64,000 nucleotides of DNA. It comes from Campylobacteraceae bacterium. Lineage in GTDB: Bacteria; Campylobacterota; Campylobacteria; Campylobacterales; Campylobacteraceae. The translations under genes and the position numbers were made by a program. Position 1 is the stretch's first letter, and each line of letters begins with the position of its first letter. This document shows, piece by piece, positions 38,057-47,856 of this stretch. The notes under the pieces were generated by a model. The model was not told the origin of the DNA and did not search any database. It saw only the letters and a program-made list of their open reading frames with translations. The stretch lies in assembly GCA_031268335.1 (NCBI GenBank), contig JAIRXG010000010.1:17856-81855 (forward strand), in the 5' to 3' direction.

Positions 38057-38561
38057 GCTGCGGTTAGACATTTTAAATCGCAAATAATAGTCTACATGTA
38101 AGCTTTAGAATGGGCTTGCGAAACCTACAAATTTCATACATATAGACTTTTAAAATATTTAGAAATTTGCGCCTCATTAGGATTTTGTAACCGCGTATTT
38201 GGTAAATAAAAAAGTTTATATCAGCTTTAAAATCCTAATCAATTGAACGGAATATCTTGCGGTAAAAGGTTTTACACAGGTGCGAAATGAAGAGCGCATT
38301 AAATCAGAGACAAACTTTTTTAGACACGTACATGTAAGTACAATCTCTAATAAAATTATCCTTGCAAACATCAAAAGAGCAGCAAATAAGATTTTATCTA
38401 TATTAGGAAAAAATATCAAGCAGGCTTGCAAAGACAACCATTTATTTGCGCGAATACAATCGATATAAAATAAGCAGCCTATTGAAGTAGGCAATGAAAA
38501 TAACAGGATTTCTTCAAATTCTTTACATGTATCGGAAAAATTTTAAATAATTAAAGTCTAA
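38057..38561. other. Convergent intergenic region with three TACATGTA copies
   Basis: Between the 3' ends of the Bax-like gene and prfA. TACATGTA occurs at 38093, 38329 and 38524, the first and last each within 40 bases of a gene end. A 62-codon open frame in the middle has no ribosome-binding site or motif. No RNA gene was recognised. Confidence 0.5.
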
Positions 38562-39629
38562 TTATAGTCCTGCATTTTCTATGTGTTTGGCTTGAAAATG
38601 TGCGATTATAGGCTCTATTATTTCGTCAAAAAGCCCGCTCTCCATTATTGCATCAAGTCTATAAAGCGTGAGATTAACTCTGTGGTCGCTTATACGATTT
38701 TGTGGAAAATTATAAGTTCTTATTCTCTCGCTCCTATCGCCCGAACCTACTTGCGACTTTCTATCAACCATCTCTTTTTTTAAGCGCTCTTCTTCTTGCA
38801 TTTCATAAAGTCTTGCTCTTAATACTTTCATGGCGGCGCTTTTATTTTTATGTTGGGATTTGCCGTCTTGATTTACGACAACAATACCACTCGGAATATG
38901 CGTAATTCTAACGGCGCTATCCGTTGTATTTACTGATTGTCCTCCATGACCGGAACTTCTCATAACGTCAATTTTCAAATCATTTGGGTTTATCTGTATA
39001 TCAACCTCGTCAACTTCAGGCATAACGGCAACCGTAACGGCTGAGGTATGAACTCTTCCTTGAGATTCTGTTTCCGGTACCCTTTGCACTCTATGTGTAC
39101 CGCCTTCATGTTTCAAACGACTATATGCGCCTTTGCCTTGTATTAGAGCTATTATTTCTTTAAATCCGCCCAAAATTCCTTCGCTTTGACTTACTATCTC
39201 AACTTTCCATTTTTTACTCTCCGCATATCTTGTATATGCTTTAAAAAGGTCTGCTACAAATAGCGCAGCCTCGTCTCCTCCGGTACCGGCTCTGATTTCA
39301 AGAAATATGTTTTTATCATCATTGGGATCTTTTGGAAGCAACAAAACCTTTATCTCGTTTTTAAGCAATTCTATATCGCATTCAAGATTTTTTAACTCCT
39401 CTTTCGCAAGTTCTTCGAGCTCAGGATCTTCAAGCAAAGCCTTGTTTTCTTCAATACTATTGCACAATTTAATATAATTTGTAGCTTTTATATAAATTTC
39501 CTCAAGCGACGCTTGTTCTTTTGAAAGTTCAGCCATCTTTTTTATATCCGAAGATGTGTTAATATCGGACAAAAGCGACGAGATTTCGTTATAGCGATTG
39601 ATGAATGGTAATAATTTGTTTTTTAGCAT
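38562..39629 (-). CDS. prfA: Peptide chain release factor 1
   Basis: A 355-residue class I release factor for UAA and UAG. The catalytic GGQ is in [16 protein letters not shown], and the anticodon-mimic P-x-T tripeptide region precedes it ([15 protein letters not shown]). The start chosen is ATG 39629 ([13 protein letters not shown]); a few upstream codons in the same frame lack conservation. No clear Shine-Dalgarno is visible; translation may depend on the rpsT transcript, whose stop lies about 20 bases upstream across a perfect palindrome. Confidence 0.95.
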   Translation of the reverse strand: MLKNKLLPFINRYNEISSLLSDINTSSDIKKMAELSKEQASLEEIYIKATNYIKLCNSIEENKALLEDPELEELAKEELKNLECDIELLKNEIKVLLLPKDPNDDKNIFLEIRAGTGGDEAALFVADLFKAYTRYAESKKWKVEIVSQSEGILGGFKEIIALIQGKGAYSRLKHEGGTHRVQRVPETESQGRVHTSAVTVAVMPEVDEVDIQINPNDLKIDVMRSSGHGGQSVNTTDSAVRITHIPSGIVVVNQDGKSQHKNKSAAMKVLRARLYEMQEEERLKKEMVDRKSQVGSGDRSERIRTYNFPQNRISDHRVNLTLYRLDAIMESGLFDEIIEPIIAHFQAKHIENAGL

Positions 39630-39642
39630 AAAAGAAGAGGGC

Positions 39643-39662
39643 AAAACCGCTTAAGCGGTTTT
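39643..39662 (-). promoter_or_regulatory. Perfect 20-base palindrome between rpsT and prfA
   Basis: AAAACCGC TTAA GCGGTTTT is fully self-complementary and contains the rpsT stop codon. It could be a terminator or partial attenuator that sets the rpsT:prfA ratio, since prfA follows without its own evident promoter. The T run after it is short. Confidence 0.5.
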
Positions 39663-39926
39663 GATTTTCAAGGAATTGACAAGTTTAGCAAGTCTGCTTA
39701 CTTTTCTTGCCGCCGTGTTTTTTGTTAAAATACCTTTGCCGACATAAGAATGAATATCTTTGTTAGCTGCTAAAAATGCTGTGCTTGCAGCTTCAACATC
39801 ATTTGCGCTAACAGCGGTTAGTACATTTTTAGTTAGATTTTTGATACGAGTTTTATAAAATCTATTTCTCTCGGTTCTAACTTTTGTTTGTCTTGCACGT
39901 TTTTCCGAGGACTTATGATTTGCCAT
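39651..39926 (-). CDS. rpsT: 30S ribosomal protein S20
   Basis: A 91-residue basic protein starting [20 protein letters not shown], typical of bS20, which binds the 5' domain of 16S rRNA. The helical C-terminal part ([17 protein letters not shown]) is conserved. It is followed by prfA and divergent from glmM, the usual order in Campylobacterota as far as I know. Confidence 0.97.
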   Translation of the reverse strand: MANHKSSEKRARQTKVRTERNRFYKTRIKNLTKNVLTAVSANDVEAASTAFLAANKDIHSYVGKGILTKNTAARKVSRLAKLVNSLKIKTA

Positions 39927-40024
39927 AGTAAAATGCCTTTTTTAAAAATTTAGTGTTGGATTATACAGAATTACATATTAGACGAAACTTAATTTAAGTA
40001 AGATTTAATAGTATTGACTCTTTT

Positions 40025-40030
40025 TATAAT
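40025..40030 (+). promoter_or_regulatory. Putative -10 element for glmM
   Basis: TATAAT about 70 bases before the chosen glmM start, in an AT-rich gap divergent from rpsT. Confidence 0.4.
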
Positions 40031-40101
40031 ATATGAGAAATTTACTGTTTGTTTGTTACAATACGCAATTATTTTTTACATACGAGTTTAAGGATATGGT
40101 T

Positions 40102-41445
40102 ATGAAACTATTCGGGACTGACGGAGTAAGAGGCAAGGCCGGTGAAAAATTAAGCGCCGGAATGGCTATGAGACTTGCTATGGCTGCTGGAATATTTTTT
40201 AGAAAACATTCGTTGACAAATAAAATTTTGGTCGGTAAAGATACGCGAAAAAGCGGCTACATGATAGAAAATGCCATAGTTTCCGGACTTACTGCAGTAG
40301 GATACAACGTCATACAAATAGGTCCTATGCCAACTCCAGCAATCGCGTTTCTGACAGAAGATATGAGATGTGATGCCGGAATTATGATAAGCGCGTCTCA
40401 TAACAGCTATTTTGATAACGGTATTAAATTTTTTGACCATACGGGCTGCAAGCTTGATATTAAAGATGAAGAGGAGATAGAGAAAATCTATTTTAATCAA
40501 GAGTTGATAGAGCAAAATCAAAAAGTGGAGCTTGAAATAGGCACTTCAAAACGCATCGACGATGTGATAGGGCGTTATATCGTACATATCAAAAACTCAT
40601 TTCCCAAAGATTTAACGCTAAGAGATATGCGAATCGTGCTTGATACGGCGAACGGTGCGGCGTACAAAGTCGCTCCTACGATTTTCAGCGAACTTGGAGC
40701 CGATGTTTTTGTGATAAACGACGAACCTAACGGAAGCAATATTAACCTCTCATGCGGCGCTTTACACCCGCAAAAACTTGGCGAGGAAGTTGTGAAGTTT
40801 CGCGCCAATATCGGTTTTGCATTTGACGGAGATGCCGATAGGCTTGTTGTGGTAGACGAAAAAGGCGAAACGGTAGAAGGCGACAAACTTTTGGGCGTTT
40901 TAGCCAGCTATATGAAGACTAACTCTTTATTGAAAAGCGATTATGTAGTAGCAACCGATATGAGCAATCAGGCTTTGGAAGATTTTTTGAAAACTAAAAA
41001 TGTTAAACTTGCGCGTTGTAATGTAGGCGATAAATATGTTTTAGAAAAATTAAAAGAGCTTGATTCAAATTTTGGTGGCGAGCAAAGCGGGCATATCATT
41101 TTTTCAGATTTTGCCAAGACAGGCGATGCACTCGTAGCGGCTCTTCAAGTAATAGCATATTTGCTAACAAAACAAAAAGCGGTTGTTAGCGATAGTTTAA
41201 ATCCTTTTGAACTTTATCCACAAAAGCTCATAAATCTACATGTAAACGAAAAGATACCGTTTAAAAATATAGACGGTTACAAAGAATTTTGTGATGAGTT
41301 GAAAAATCAAAATGTAAGATCGCTCATCAGATATTCCGGTACCGAAAATTTATTGCGTATTTTACTTGAGGCAAGCGACGAAAAATTACTAGACGAAGTA
41401 GTTTTAGAAAGCGAAAAGTTTTTCAAAAGAGCGTTAAATGGCTAA
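40102..41445 (+). CDS. glmM: Phosphoglucosamine mutase
   Basis: A 447-residue enzyme that turns glucosamine-6-phosphate into glucosamine-1-phosphate for UDP-GlcNAc. ATG 40102 ([14 protein letters not shown]) follows AAGGA and matches the family start; the longer frame from 40033 is not conserved. The phosphoserine loop is [13 protein letters not shown], the metal loop is [12 protein letters not shown], and the phosphate-binding end is [14 protein letters not shown]. It overlaps lspA by 8 bases. Confidence 0.96.
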   Translation: MKLFGTDGVRGKAGEKLSAGMAMRLAMAAGIFFRKHSLTNKILVGKDTRKSGYMIENAIVSGLTAVGYNVIQIGPMPTPAIAFLTEDMRCDAGIMISASHNSYFDNGIKFFDHTGCKLDIKDEEEIEKIYFNQELIEQNQKVELEIGTSKRIDDVIGRYIVHIKNSFPKDLTLRDMRIVLDTANGAAYKVAPTIFSELGADVFVINDEPNGSNINLSCGALHPQKLGEEVVKFRANIGFAFDGDADRLVVVDEKGETVEGDKLLGVLASYMKTNSLLKSDYVVATDMSNQALEDFLKTKNVKLARCNVGDKYVLEKLKELDSNFGGEQSGHIIFSDFAKTGDALVAALQVIAYLLTKQKAVVSDSLNPFELYPQKLINLHVNEKIPFKNIDGYKEFCDELKNQNVRSLIRYSGTENLLRILLEASDEKLLDEVVLESEKFFKRALNG

Positions 41446-41902
41446 AGCTTCCGGATTGGCCGCTATTTTAGCACTTCTTGTTTTTGCGCTTGATAAGTAT
41501 ATTAAATTTTTATTTTTAGACGGATTTGTTTGGCATAGCGACATCATCTCTTTATACCTTGTCATAAACAAGGGCGTTGCTTTTTCTATGTTTGCATTTT
41601 TAGGAGAAAGTCTTAAATATATACAAGTGGCGCTCGTGTTGGCGCTTCTAGTATTTGTATATCGCGAAAAAGAGTTTTTTATAAAAAATTGCGTAGCTAT
41701 CGGTATACTTTTTGGGGCAGGATGCGGCAATATATCGGATAGGTTTTTCCAAGGCGGAGTTGTAGATTATATAGCGTGGCATTACGGATTTGAATTTGCC
41801 GTATTTAACTTTGCAGATATAATGATAAATTTTGCTGTGTTTTTGATAGTTTTAAAGATGATTTTTGACAAAAATAACAAATTTTTTTGCAAAAAATCAT
41901 AG
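41438..41902 (+). CDS. lspA: Lipoprotein signal peptidase (signal peptidase II)
   Basis: A 154-residue inner-membrane aspartyl protease that removes lipoprotein signal peptides. Four hydrophobic helices are visible. [31 protein letters not shown] and FNFADIMIN carry the family motifs with both catalytic aspartates. It overlaps glmM and so forms a two-gene envelope operon. Several lipoproteins in this window are its likely substrates. Confidence 0.94.
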   Translation: MAKASGLAAILALLVFALDKYIKFLFLDGFVWHSDIISLYLVINKGVAFSMFAFLGESLKYIQVALVLALLVFVYREKEFFIKNCVAIGILFGAGCGNISDRFFQGGVVDYIAWHYGFEFAVFNFADIMINFAVFLIVLKMIFDKNNKFFCKKS

Positions 41903-41927
41903 ATAAATCTAAAAAAACAATATCAAT

Positions 41928-42236
41928 TCATACCCAAAAATATTTACATGTAACGTATATCAAATAACCGATACCGCCGTAAACCGTTACATGTATGCAA
42001 AATGTGGCAAGATATGTCAAAAGTTTCGTTATCAGCGTATTCTTTTTTGTTGAAAAATCATAACAGTACAGAAACATTAAAATAGTGAAAATTGAAATTG
42101 ATAGAGGCGTTGCCTCAAAAAAGTAAGAAGGGATTAGCAGTAAAAGGAGTGGAAGCACCCAAGTGATAGAGACAAAAATAGCCGAAATCGCAAAAACAAC
42201 CAATACAAACTCTGCCAAATTATCTATTATAGGCAA
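41928..42236 (-). CDS. Small three-helix membrane protein of unknown function
   Basis: A 102-residue protein with about three hydrophobic helices (VLVVFAISAIFVSITWVL, LPLLLLLIPSYF, then FCIHVTVYGGIGYLIYV). Start TTG 42236 is supported by GGAG at the end of the gene upstream. It follows the 79-residue membrane protein by three bases, so they are probably one operon. Two TACATGTA copies (41945, 41988) fall in its last 20 codons. I do not recognise a family. Confidence 0.5.
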   Translation of the reverse strand: MPIIDNLAEFVLVVFAISAIFVSITWVLPLLLLLIPSYFFEATPLSISIFTILMFLYCYDFSTKKNTLITKLLTYLATFCIHVTVYGGIGYLIYVTCKYFWV

Positions 42237-42239
42237 TTT

Positions 42240-42479
42240 TTACTCCATATTTTTAGCGCTATTTTCAATATCGCTAATCTTTTTTTGTAAAGCGTCTATA
42301 CAAATTTGAGTGCTTTTGAGTTTAACTTCATAGTTGCAAATCAGCCATCCTATCCAAAATATTATCGGATAAATAGCTATAGGGAAAAAATATAAAATCA
42401 AAATACAAGCTATACATTTGAATAAAATCTTTGCCGTGGTTCTATCTGACACTACATCGCGCGGACCTTTTAAAAACAT
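42240..42479 (-). CDS. Small membrane protein with C-terminal coiled coil
   Basis: A 79-residue protein: a charged start (MFLKGPRDVVSDRTTAKILF), one or two hydrophobic helices (CILILYFFPIAIYPIIFWIG) and a short amphipathic helix DALQKKISDIENSAKNME likely to form a coiled coil. It lies just after tRNA-Ser(GCU) on the same strand and just before the three-helix protein. Unknown function. Confidence 0.5.
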   Translation of the reverse strand: MFLKGPRDVVSDRTTAKILFKCIACILILYFFPIAIYPIIFWIGWLICNYEVKLKSTQICIDALQKKISDIENSAKNME

Positions 42480-42509
42480 CTTTTTGTGCGCTCCGAGTTT
42501 AATGATTTC

Positions 42510-42601
42510 TGGCGGACAGAGAGGGATTCGAACCCTCGAAGCCCGATTAAGACTTGCACCCTTAGCAGGGGTGTGGTTTCAGCCAACTCACCCATCTGTC
42601 C
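42510..42601 (-). tRNA. tRNA-Ser (anticodon GCU)
   Basis: A 92-base class II tRNA starting GGACAGATGGGTGAG, anticodon GCU in CCTGCTAAGG, long variable arm, T-loop GGTTCGAATCC and encoded CCA. Confidence 0.95.
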
Positions 42602-42799
42602 AAAAAATAAAAGTAGGATTTGGATTATATATAAGTGTTAATAATATTAGGCTTAAATTCGCATAGCGATTTTTATTTTTGAGGACTAATCAATTTTTAG
42701 ATTTGAAAAGTTCTTTTTTTTGAAACATATAAACAAAAATATAATTTTATTTTGCTATTATGCGTCGATTATTTTAAGAAATATAATAAGGAGTTATAA

Positions 42800-43126
42800 A
42801 TGAGCGATTTTGTTGCAAAAGGGGCAGATGAAAAATTCTGTGGCGAATGTGGTAGTGTCGTAAAAGCAAAAGCAGAGATTTGTCCCAAATGTGGCGTTAG
42901 GCAGCGTTTTGCGTCAGAGGGCAAGAGTAAAACAACCGCTATACTATTTGCGTTATTTCTTGGAGGTGTTGGTGGACATAAGTTTTATCTTGGTCAAACG
43001 GGGCAAGGCATTGTGTATCTGGTTTTCTTTTGGACGTTTATTCCGGCTATTATAGCCTTTATTGAATTTATTATATATTTGACAATGAGCGATGAAGCAT
43101 TCAACGCAAAATATAATAATGGTTGA
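42800..43126 (+). CDS. TM2-domain protein with N-terminal zinc ribbon
   Basis: A 108-residue protein. Residues 14-35 form a zinc ribbon (CGECGSVVKAKAEICPKCG), and residues 44-90 are a TM2 domain: two helices with the G-x-x-G-H-K-F-Y-L-G turn (GGVGGHKFYLGQTGQGI). AAGGAG lies upstream of the ATG. Members are common in bacteria but their role is unknown. Confidence 0.85.
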   Translation: MSDFVAKGADEKFCGECGSVVKAKAEICPKCGVRQRFASEGKSKTTAILFALFLGGVGGHKFYLGQTGQGIVYLVFFWTFIPAIIAFIEFIIYLTMSDEAFNAKYNNG

Positions 43127-43347
43127 TATAAATTTTCAATCCCTCTCAATCAATTGCTTCAAAACAATGTAACTTGGCAGGATTTTTTATTGAAAAAAAG
43201 CTCTTAAAGACAAATGAAAGATTTCGTAAGATATAATCTTTGCCTTTAAGATGCTCTTATACAGTAGAGTATTTTGCAAAATTTATCCAAAAGCAGATGA
43301 GTGATTGTTTTTTTGTCGCAAAAAGTTTGTTTTTGATAAATCAAGAC

Positions 43348-43423
43348 GGTCGCGTAGCTCAGTTGGTAGAGCACTACCTTGACATGGTAGTGGTCGGAGG
43401 TTCAAGTCCTCTCGTGGCCACCA
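43348..43423 (+). tRNA. tRNA-Val (anticodon GAC)
   Basis: A 76-base cloverleaf starting GGTCGCGTAGCTCAG, anticodon GAC in CTTGACATG, T-loop GGTTCAAGTCC and encoded CCA. It precedes thrS on the same strand. Confidence 0.95.
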
Positions 43424-43545
43424 TTATTTTATGTGTAAATGTATGATTTTACATCTTTATGAATCAATAAAATGTGAAATCGGTTTTAAATTTTATGTTC
43501 TTCCGCTGGTTTGGAAGTTCGTTTGGTAAAGGAAAATTTATATAA

Positions 43546-45360
43546 ATGAGAGAAGATATTTTAGCTTACAGAGTAGACGACATCATAGTAGATACGCAAA
43601 CTGCTCCCCAAAAACCGCAAAATGCCAAAGATATATATTTTGATAATTCAACCGATGCACTTGAGGTTATTCGCCATTCTACCGCTCATTTGATGGCACA
43701 TGCTATAAAAAAACTGTATCCGGAAGCGAAGTTTTTTGTTGGACCGGTGATAGAAGACGGATTTTATTATGATTTTAGAATAGGCGTAAAAGCGGGCGAA
43801 GAAGATTTGAAAGCCATAGAACAAGAGATGCAAAAAATCGCAAACGAAAAACTTCCGATTATAAAAAATAATTATACAAAACAAGAGATAATTAAAAAGT
43901 TTGAGGATGACGATTTGAAGCAAGAGGTATTGCTAAGAATACCTGACGGCACGGTTACGACTTATACTCAAGGCGATTTTGAGGATTTATGTCGCGGTCC
44001 GCATGTACCCAATTCCAAATATTTGAAATTTTTCAAACTCACAAGAGTCTCAGGTGCATATCTTGGCGGAGACGAAAAGAAAGAGATGTTGACGCGTATC
44101 TACGGGACGGCGTTTGCCGACAAGCAGAGTTTGGTAGAACACATTGCTATGATAGAAGAGGCAAAAAAAAGAGACCACAGAAAATTAGGTATGGAACTTA
44201 AATTATTTACGTTTGATGATGAAGTCGGGGGCGGGCTTCCTATTTGGTTGCCAAACGGCGCCAGGCTTAGAAGTAAACTTGAAAGCTTATTGTTTCATGC
44301 TCATCGCTCAAGAGGTTACCAGCCGGTAAGAGGACCGGAACTTTTGAAAGCGGAAGCGTGGAAAATTAGCGGCCACTATCAAAACTATGGCGACAACATG
44401 TATTTTACTACCATAGACGAGACTGAGTACGGTATCAAACCCATGAATTGTCTTGGTCATATCAAAGTTTTTCAAAATGATGTGAGAAGCTATCGTGATT
44501 TACCTTTGAAATTTTTTGAGTACGGAGTGGTGCACAGACATGAGAAAAGCGGCGTTTTGCACGGACTTTTCAGAGTGCGTGAATTTACGCAAGACGATGC
44601 CCATATATTTTGTAGACCCGACCAAATAAAAGAGAATATTTTAGAAATTTTAAGTTTTGTTGATAATATAATGAAAGCTTTTGATTTTACTTACGAGATG
44701 GAGATTTCAACAAAACCGTTAAAAGCGATTGGCGACAATGATATTTGGGAAAAAGCTACAAACGGACTTAAAGACGCGCTTGATGCAAATGGATTTAAGT
44801 ATGGTATAGACGAGGGTGGCGGTGCATTTTACGGTCCTAAAATAGATATAAAAATAACAGATGCCTTGAAGAGAAAATGGCAATGCGGAACTATACAGGT
44901 TGATTTTAACTTGCCGGAACGATTTGACCTATCATACATAGACAGCAATAACGAAAAAGCTCGCCCTGTTATGATACATCGCGCAATTTTAGGCTCATTT
45001 GAGAGATTTATAGGAATTTTGACCGAACATACAGGCGGAGAGTTTCCATTTTTTATCGCTCCTACAGCAGCAGTCATTATTCCTATAGGGGACGCTCACT
45101 TGAATTACTCTAAAGAGTTGGCAAACGAACTGACTGTTTTAGGCATAGACGTTGAGGTTTCAAGTAAAAATGAGAGTCTAAATAAGCGTATCAGAATGGC
45201 TGAAAAACATAAAGTTCCAATGATCTTAGTCATAGGAGACGAGGAAATTAACACAAAAAGCGTTGCTTTAAGAGATAGACGAGAAAGAAAACAGTATAAT
45301 TTAACGAAAGAGAAATTATTCCAATTTATAAAGGGGAAAATAGATGAGGTACATTTTTGA
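43546..45360 (+). CDS. thrS: Threonyl-tRNA synthetase
   Basis: A 604-residue class II synthetase. The N-terminal part is short and shows no clear TGS domain. The editing domain has [10 protein letters not shown] and the CRGPHVP metal site; the catalytic domain has [37 protein letters not shown] and the motif 3 arginine in [14 protein letters not shown]. The C-terminal anticodon-binding domain starts near residue 510. Its TGA overlaps the infC start, so the two are coupled. AAAGGA lies upstream. Confidence 0.96.
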   Translation: MREDILAYRVDDIIVDTQTAPQKPQNAKDIYFDNSTDALEVIRHSTAHLMAHAIKKLYPEAKFFVGPVIEDGFYYDFRIGVKAGEEDLKAIEQEMQKIANEKLPIIKNNYTKQEIIKKFEDDDLKQEVLLRIPDGTVTTYTQGDFEDLCRGPHVPNSKYLKFFKLTRVSGAYLGGDEKKEMLTRIYGTAFADKQSLVEHIAMIEEAKKRDHRKLGMELKLFTFDDEVGGGLPIWLPNGARLRSKLESLLFHAHRSRGYQPVRGPELLKAEAWKISGHYQNYGDNMYFTTIDETEYGIKPMNCLGHIKVFQNDVRSYRDLPLKFFEYGVVHRHEKSGVLHGLFRVREFTQDDAHIFCRPDQIKENILEILSFVDNIMKAFDFTYEMEISTKPLKAIGDNDIWEKATNGLKDALDANGFKYGIDEGGGAFYGPKIDIKITDALKRKWQCGTIQVDFNLPERFDLSYIDSNNEKARPVMIHRAILGSFERFIGILTEHTGGEFPFFIAPTAAVIIPIGDAHLNYSKELANELTVLGIDVEVSSKNESLNKRIRMAEKHKVPMILVIGDEEINTKSVALRDRRERKQYNLTKEKLFQFIKGKIDEVHF

Positions 45361-45878
45361 GTAAAGAGAAAGAGAAAGATATATTGCTAAATCAGCAAAT
45401 AAGAGCAAGCGAAGTTCGTTGTATCGGCGACGACGGCACACAGTATGGCATAATAAGCAGAAACGAAGCGTTAAGAAAAGCTGATGAGGCTGGGCTTGAT
45501 TTAGTGCTTATTTCGCCAAATGCCAACCCTCCGGTTTGCAAGATTATGGATTACGGCAAATTTAAATATCAACAAGAGAAGAAACAAAAAGAAGCTAAAA
45601 AGAAACAAAAAATCATAGAGATAAAAGAGATAAAACTATCTATCAAGATTGCTCAAAATGATATAAACTACAAAATCAAACAAGCAAGAGAATTTATAAG
45701 TTCAGGCAAACATGTACGTTTTCGCGTTTTCCTAAAAGGGCGTGAAATGTCAAATCCCGAAGCGGGAGTTACTGTTCTTAACAATGTTTGGGGTTTGATG
45801 AACGATATTGCCGATAGAGACCATGAGCCGAATTTTGAAGGACGATATGTAAATATGCTGACTGTGCCGAAAAAATAA
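45357..45878 (+). CDS. infC: Translation initiation factor IF-3
   Basis: A 173-residue protein that keeps ribosomal subunits apart and checks the start codon. N-terminal domain: [20 protein letters not shown] and [15 protein letters not shown]-terminal domain: [16 protein letters not shown]. The start is TTG 45357, inside the thrS stop. A non-ATG start is typical for infC because IF-3 discriminates against such codons and so regulates itself; this autoregulation is known from E. coli and inferred here. Confidence 0.95.
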   Translation: MSKEKEKDILLNQQIRASEVRCIGDDGTQYGIISRNEALRKADEAGLDLVLISPNANPPVCKIMDYGKFKYQQEKKQKEAKKKQKIIEIKEIKLSIKIAQNDINYKIKQAREFISSGKHVRFRVFLKGREMSNPEAGVTVLNNVWGLMNDIADRDHEPNFEGRYVNMLTVPKK

Positions 45879-46022
45879 AATTTATAAAAAGTTTTATGCA
45901 ATATAACAAAAGATAATATTTTTGTCTCTCAAAAACTTGCCCACATGTGATAAATATTTAAATTAAATTAGTATATTATGCAATATGTAAACTAAAAAAT
46001 CAGTCTTAATAAAAGGTAAAAT

Positions 46023-46445
46023 ATGAGAAAGCTTTTAAAATTTTTGATTTTAGGAGTAGTAGCTTTGGGCTTAAGTGGCTGCAGTACAAAGCAGGTTATA
46101 AATCCTGTAACAAACATTGAGAAAAAAGAGGTTTGTATTACGGAAAATAAACTTGTTAATGGTAGTTTTTTACAAGTATTTACAAATACGCTTGTAGAGA
46201 AAAATTATCAAGTTACGCTAAAACAGGCATATGATAATATAGAAGATTGCTATCTCGTTACAAACTATACAGCAAATTGGGCTTGGGATTTGGCTATATA
46301 TATGATATATGCCAATATCAAAGTTTTTGAAAAAGGTACTCTTAGAGGAGAGGCAACATATGATGCAAGAGCTAATGTAGGATTTGGCAAATATATCAAT
46401 GGTGGTGACAAAGTCAGAGAGTTAGTAAGACAGCTTTTTGAATAA
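46023..46445 (+). CDS. Lipoprotein resembling the Sbal_3080 family
   Basis: A 140-residue protein with signal peptide and lipobox GLSGC at about residues 17-21. The mature domain starts VINPVTNIEKKEVCI and ends ATYDARANVGFGKYINGGDKVRELVRQLF, which resembles Sbal_3080-type lipoproteins; the match is from memory and not checked. It sits between infC and rpmI, which are adjacent in most bacteria. A region just before it (45945-46000) has its own AT-rich promoter-like sequence. Confidence 0.55.
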   Translation: MRKLLKFLILGVVALGLSGCSTKQVINPVTNIEKKEVCITENKLVNGSFLQVFTNTLVEKNYQVTLKQAYDNIEDCYLVTNYTANWAWDLAIYMIYANIKVFEKGTLRGEATYDARANVGFGKYINGGDKVRELVRQLFE

Positions 46446-46486
46446 AATTTTGTCTAAAAAATAAAAAATATTTTACAATATATATG

Positions 46487-46605
46487 TCTGAAAAATTGCT
46501 ATTTTATCGCTATTTAAGCGAGATTCAGCTAAAATCCTTCGCTTTGAAAAATGTTGATGAGCAAACTCAAGAGCAATTTTCAGATAATCACGCAAGGAGT
46601 TTAGC
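46487..46605 (+). promoter_or_regulatory. Structured leader before rpmI, possible L20 target or attenuator
   Basis: TCTGAAAAATTGCT (46487-46500) can pair with AGCAATTTTCAGA (46572-46584) with one bulged A, closing a long domain. Inside it, TCGCT (46507-46511), AAGCGA (46516-46521) and TCGCTT (46539-46544) allow two mutually exclusive hairpins, since the middle element can pair with either neighbour. AAGGAG precedes the rpmI ATG. Control of rpmI-rplT by L20 binding to the leader is known in E. coli and Bacillus; use of this element is inference. Confidence 0.45.
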
Positions 46606-46800
46606 ATGCCGAAAATGAAAACGGTACGCGGAGCGGCAAAACGCTTCAAAGCTGCTAAAAATCGCATCAAGCGAGGAGCTGCTTTTAGAAGCCATATTTT
46701 GACCAAAAAACCCACAAAACGTATGCGCGGGTTAAAAGAGTCAAAGTATGTTGATAGCACAAATGAAAAATCTATCAAAATAATGCTTTGCCAAAGTTAA
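46606..46800 (+). CDS. rpmI: 50S ribosomal protein L35
   Basis: A 64-residue basic protein starting [15 protein letters not shown], with the conserved [10 protein letters not shown] motif ([17 protein letters not shown]). It is followed by rplT as usual. Confidence 0.97.
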   Translation: MPKMKTVRGAAKRFKAAKNRIKRGAAFRSHILTKKPTKRMRGLKESKYVDSTNEKSIKIMLCQS

Positions 46801-46909
46801 TTTACTTTTAGAGTTTTTGATTTTAAATCATTCAATTTTTGCAAATCCCCCTATTTAAGATAGGGCAAGTCCTCAAATTAGAGGCACCAAAAGGTTAAGG
46901 AGAAAATAG

Positions 46910-47269
46910 ATGGCAAGAGTAAAAACAGGCGTTGTAAGACGCAGACGACACAAAAAAGTTTTAAAGTTAGCGCGCGGTTTTTTTAGCGCTCGCAGAAAAC
47001 ACTTTAGAAAAGCAAAAGAGCAATTAGAGAGAAGTTTAGTTTACGCATATCGCGACAGACGCGCTAAAAAGCGGGATTTTAGAAGACTTTGGATAACAAG
47101 AATTAACGCTGCATGCAGATTAAACGATATCAGCTATTCAAGATTTATTAATGGTTTAAGCAAAGCGAATATTGAACTTGACAGAAAAATTTTGGCACAT
47201 TTGGCTATGAATGACGCAGAAGGTTTCAGTGCGGTAGCTAACAAAGCAAAAGCAGCTTTAGAAAAATAA
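46910..47269 (+). CDS. rplT: 50S ribosomal protein L20
   Basis: A 119-residue protein starting [20 protein letters not shown], with [17 protein letters not shown] in the globular part. L20 assembles early on 23S rRNA and represses its own operon in several bacteria. AAGGAG stands upstream. An intrinsic terminator follows its stop. Confidence 0.97.
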   Translation: MARVKTGVVRRRRHKKVLKLARGFFSARRKHFRKAKEQLERSLVYAYRDRRAKKRDFRRLWITRINAACRLNDISYSRFINGLSKANIELDRKILAHLAMNDAEGFSAVANKAKAALEK

Positions 47270-47291
47270 TTTATATATCTTTCACAACAAG

Positions 47292-47317
47292 CAAGCCGTT
47301 TTTAATACGGCTTGTTT
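47292..47317 (+). terminator. Intrinsic terminator of the rpmI-rplT operon
   Basis: CAAGCCGT pairs with ACGGCTTG around TTTTAAT and is followed by TTT. A strong GC-containing stem about 22 bases after the rplT stop. Confidence 0.8.
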
Positions 47318-47392
47318 AAAAACAAATTTTATCCTTACATATAACGTTTTTCGGCATAAATAACATAAATCTATAACAGCTATTTGCTGAAA

Positions 47393-47568
47393 CCCCCCCC
47401 ATGATTTATCAAAAAGAGTTGTTGCTTACAAATCAATGTATGGAACATAATTTTACATATAAGTTTGAAGGCGAATAACTTACGTCTTATTTGGAAAGGT
47501 TACATCTTTTGGAAATAAACAAAAGAGATATTTCTTATTTAAAATGTAACTATATATTAGAAAAATAG
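47393..47568 (+). pseudogene. C8 tract followed by a short broken open frame
   Basis: A run of eight C (47393-47400) directly precedes ATG 47401. The frame gives MIYQKELLLTNQCMEHNFTY then a TAA after residue 25, and continues in the same frame as LTSYLERLHLLEINKRDISY to TAG at 47568. Codon sense on both sides of the stop suggests a decayed gene or one whose upstream part was lost. Homopolymer C/G tracts are known phase-variation sites in Campylobacterota. No family was recognised. Confidence 0.35.
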
Positions 47569-47809
47569 CGAATACAATGGGCTTTCGCAATCAATTAAAG
47601 ACAAAAGACACCTACATTTAAAGCTAAAATCCATACAATATCAAAAAAACAACAGATACCCCAATTCTTAAGTTTTTACAAAAATATTTATTTGATTTTG
47701 TTGAGTTATGTTTAAAGATTTATAATTTTTATAACTTCAATACGAATATTCTAAATTTTAAAATTAATACTTATATAAGGTGATAAGTAATAGAATGTTT
47801 TTATTAATC

Positions 47810-47842
47810 AATAATAATTATCTTTAAAAAATAATTATTAAT
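47810..47842 (+). promoter_or_regulatory. PerR/Fur-type inverted repeat before katA
   Basis: AATAATAATTAT and ATAATTATTAAT form an almost perfect inverted repeat (11 of 12) around 9 bases, ending 14 bases before the katA ATG. Catalase genes of Campylobacter are controlled by PerR through sites of this AT-rich type. The regulator here is inferred. Confidence 0.55.
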
Positions 47843-47856
47843 ATTTGGAGGAAAGT

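Noticed and set aside
38280..38468. 62-codon frame between the Bax-like gene and prfA
   Set aside because: No Shine-Dalgarno or motif, and it spans a TACATGTA copy in an otherwise non-coding gap.
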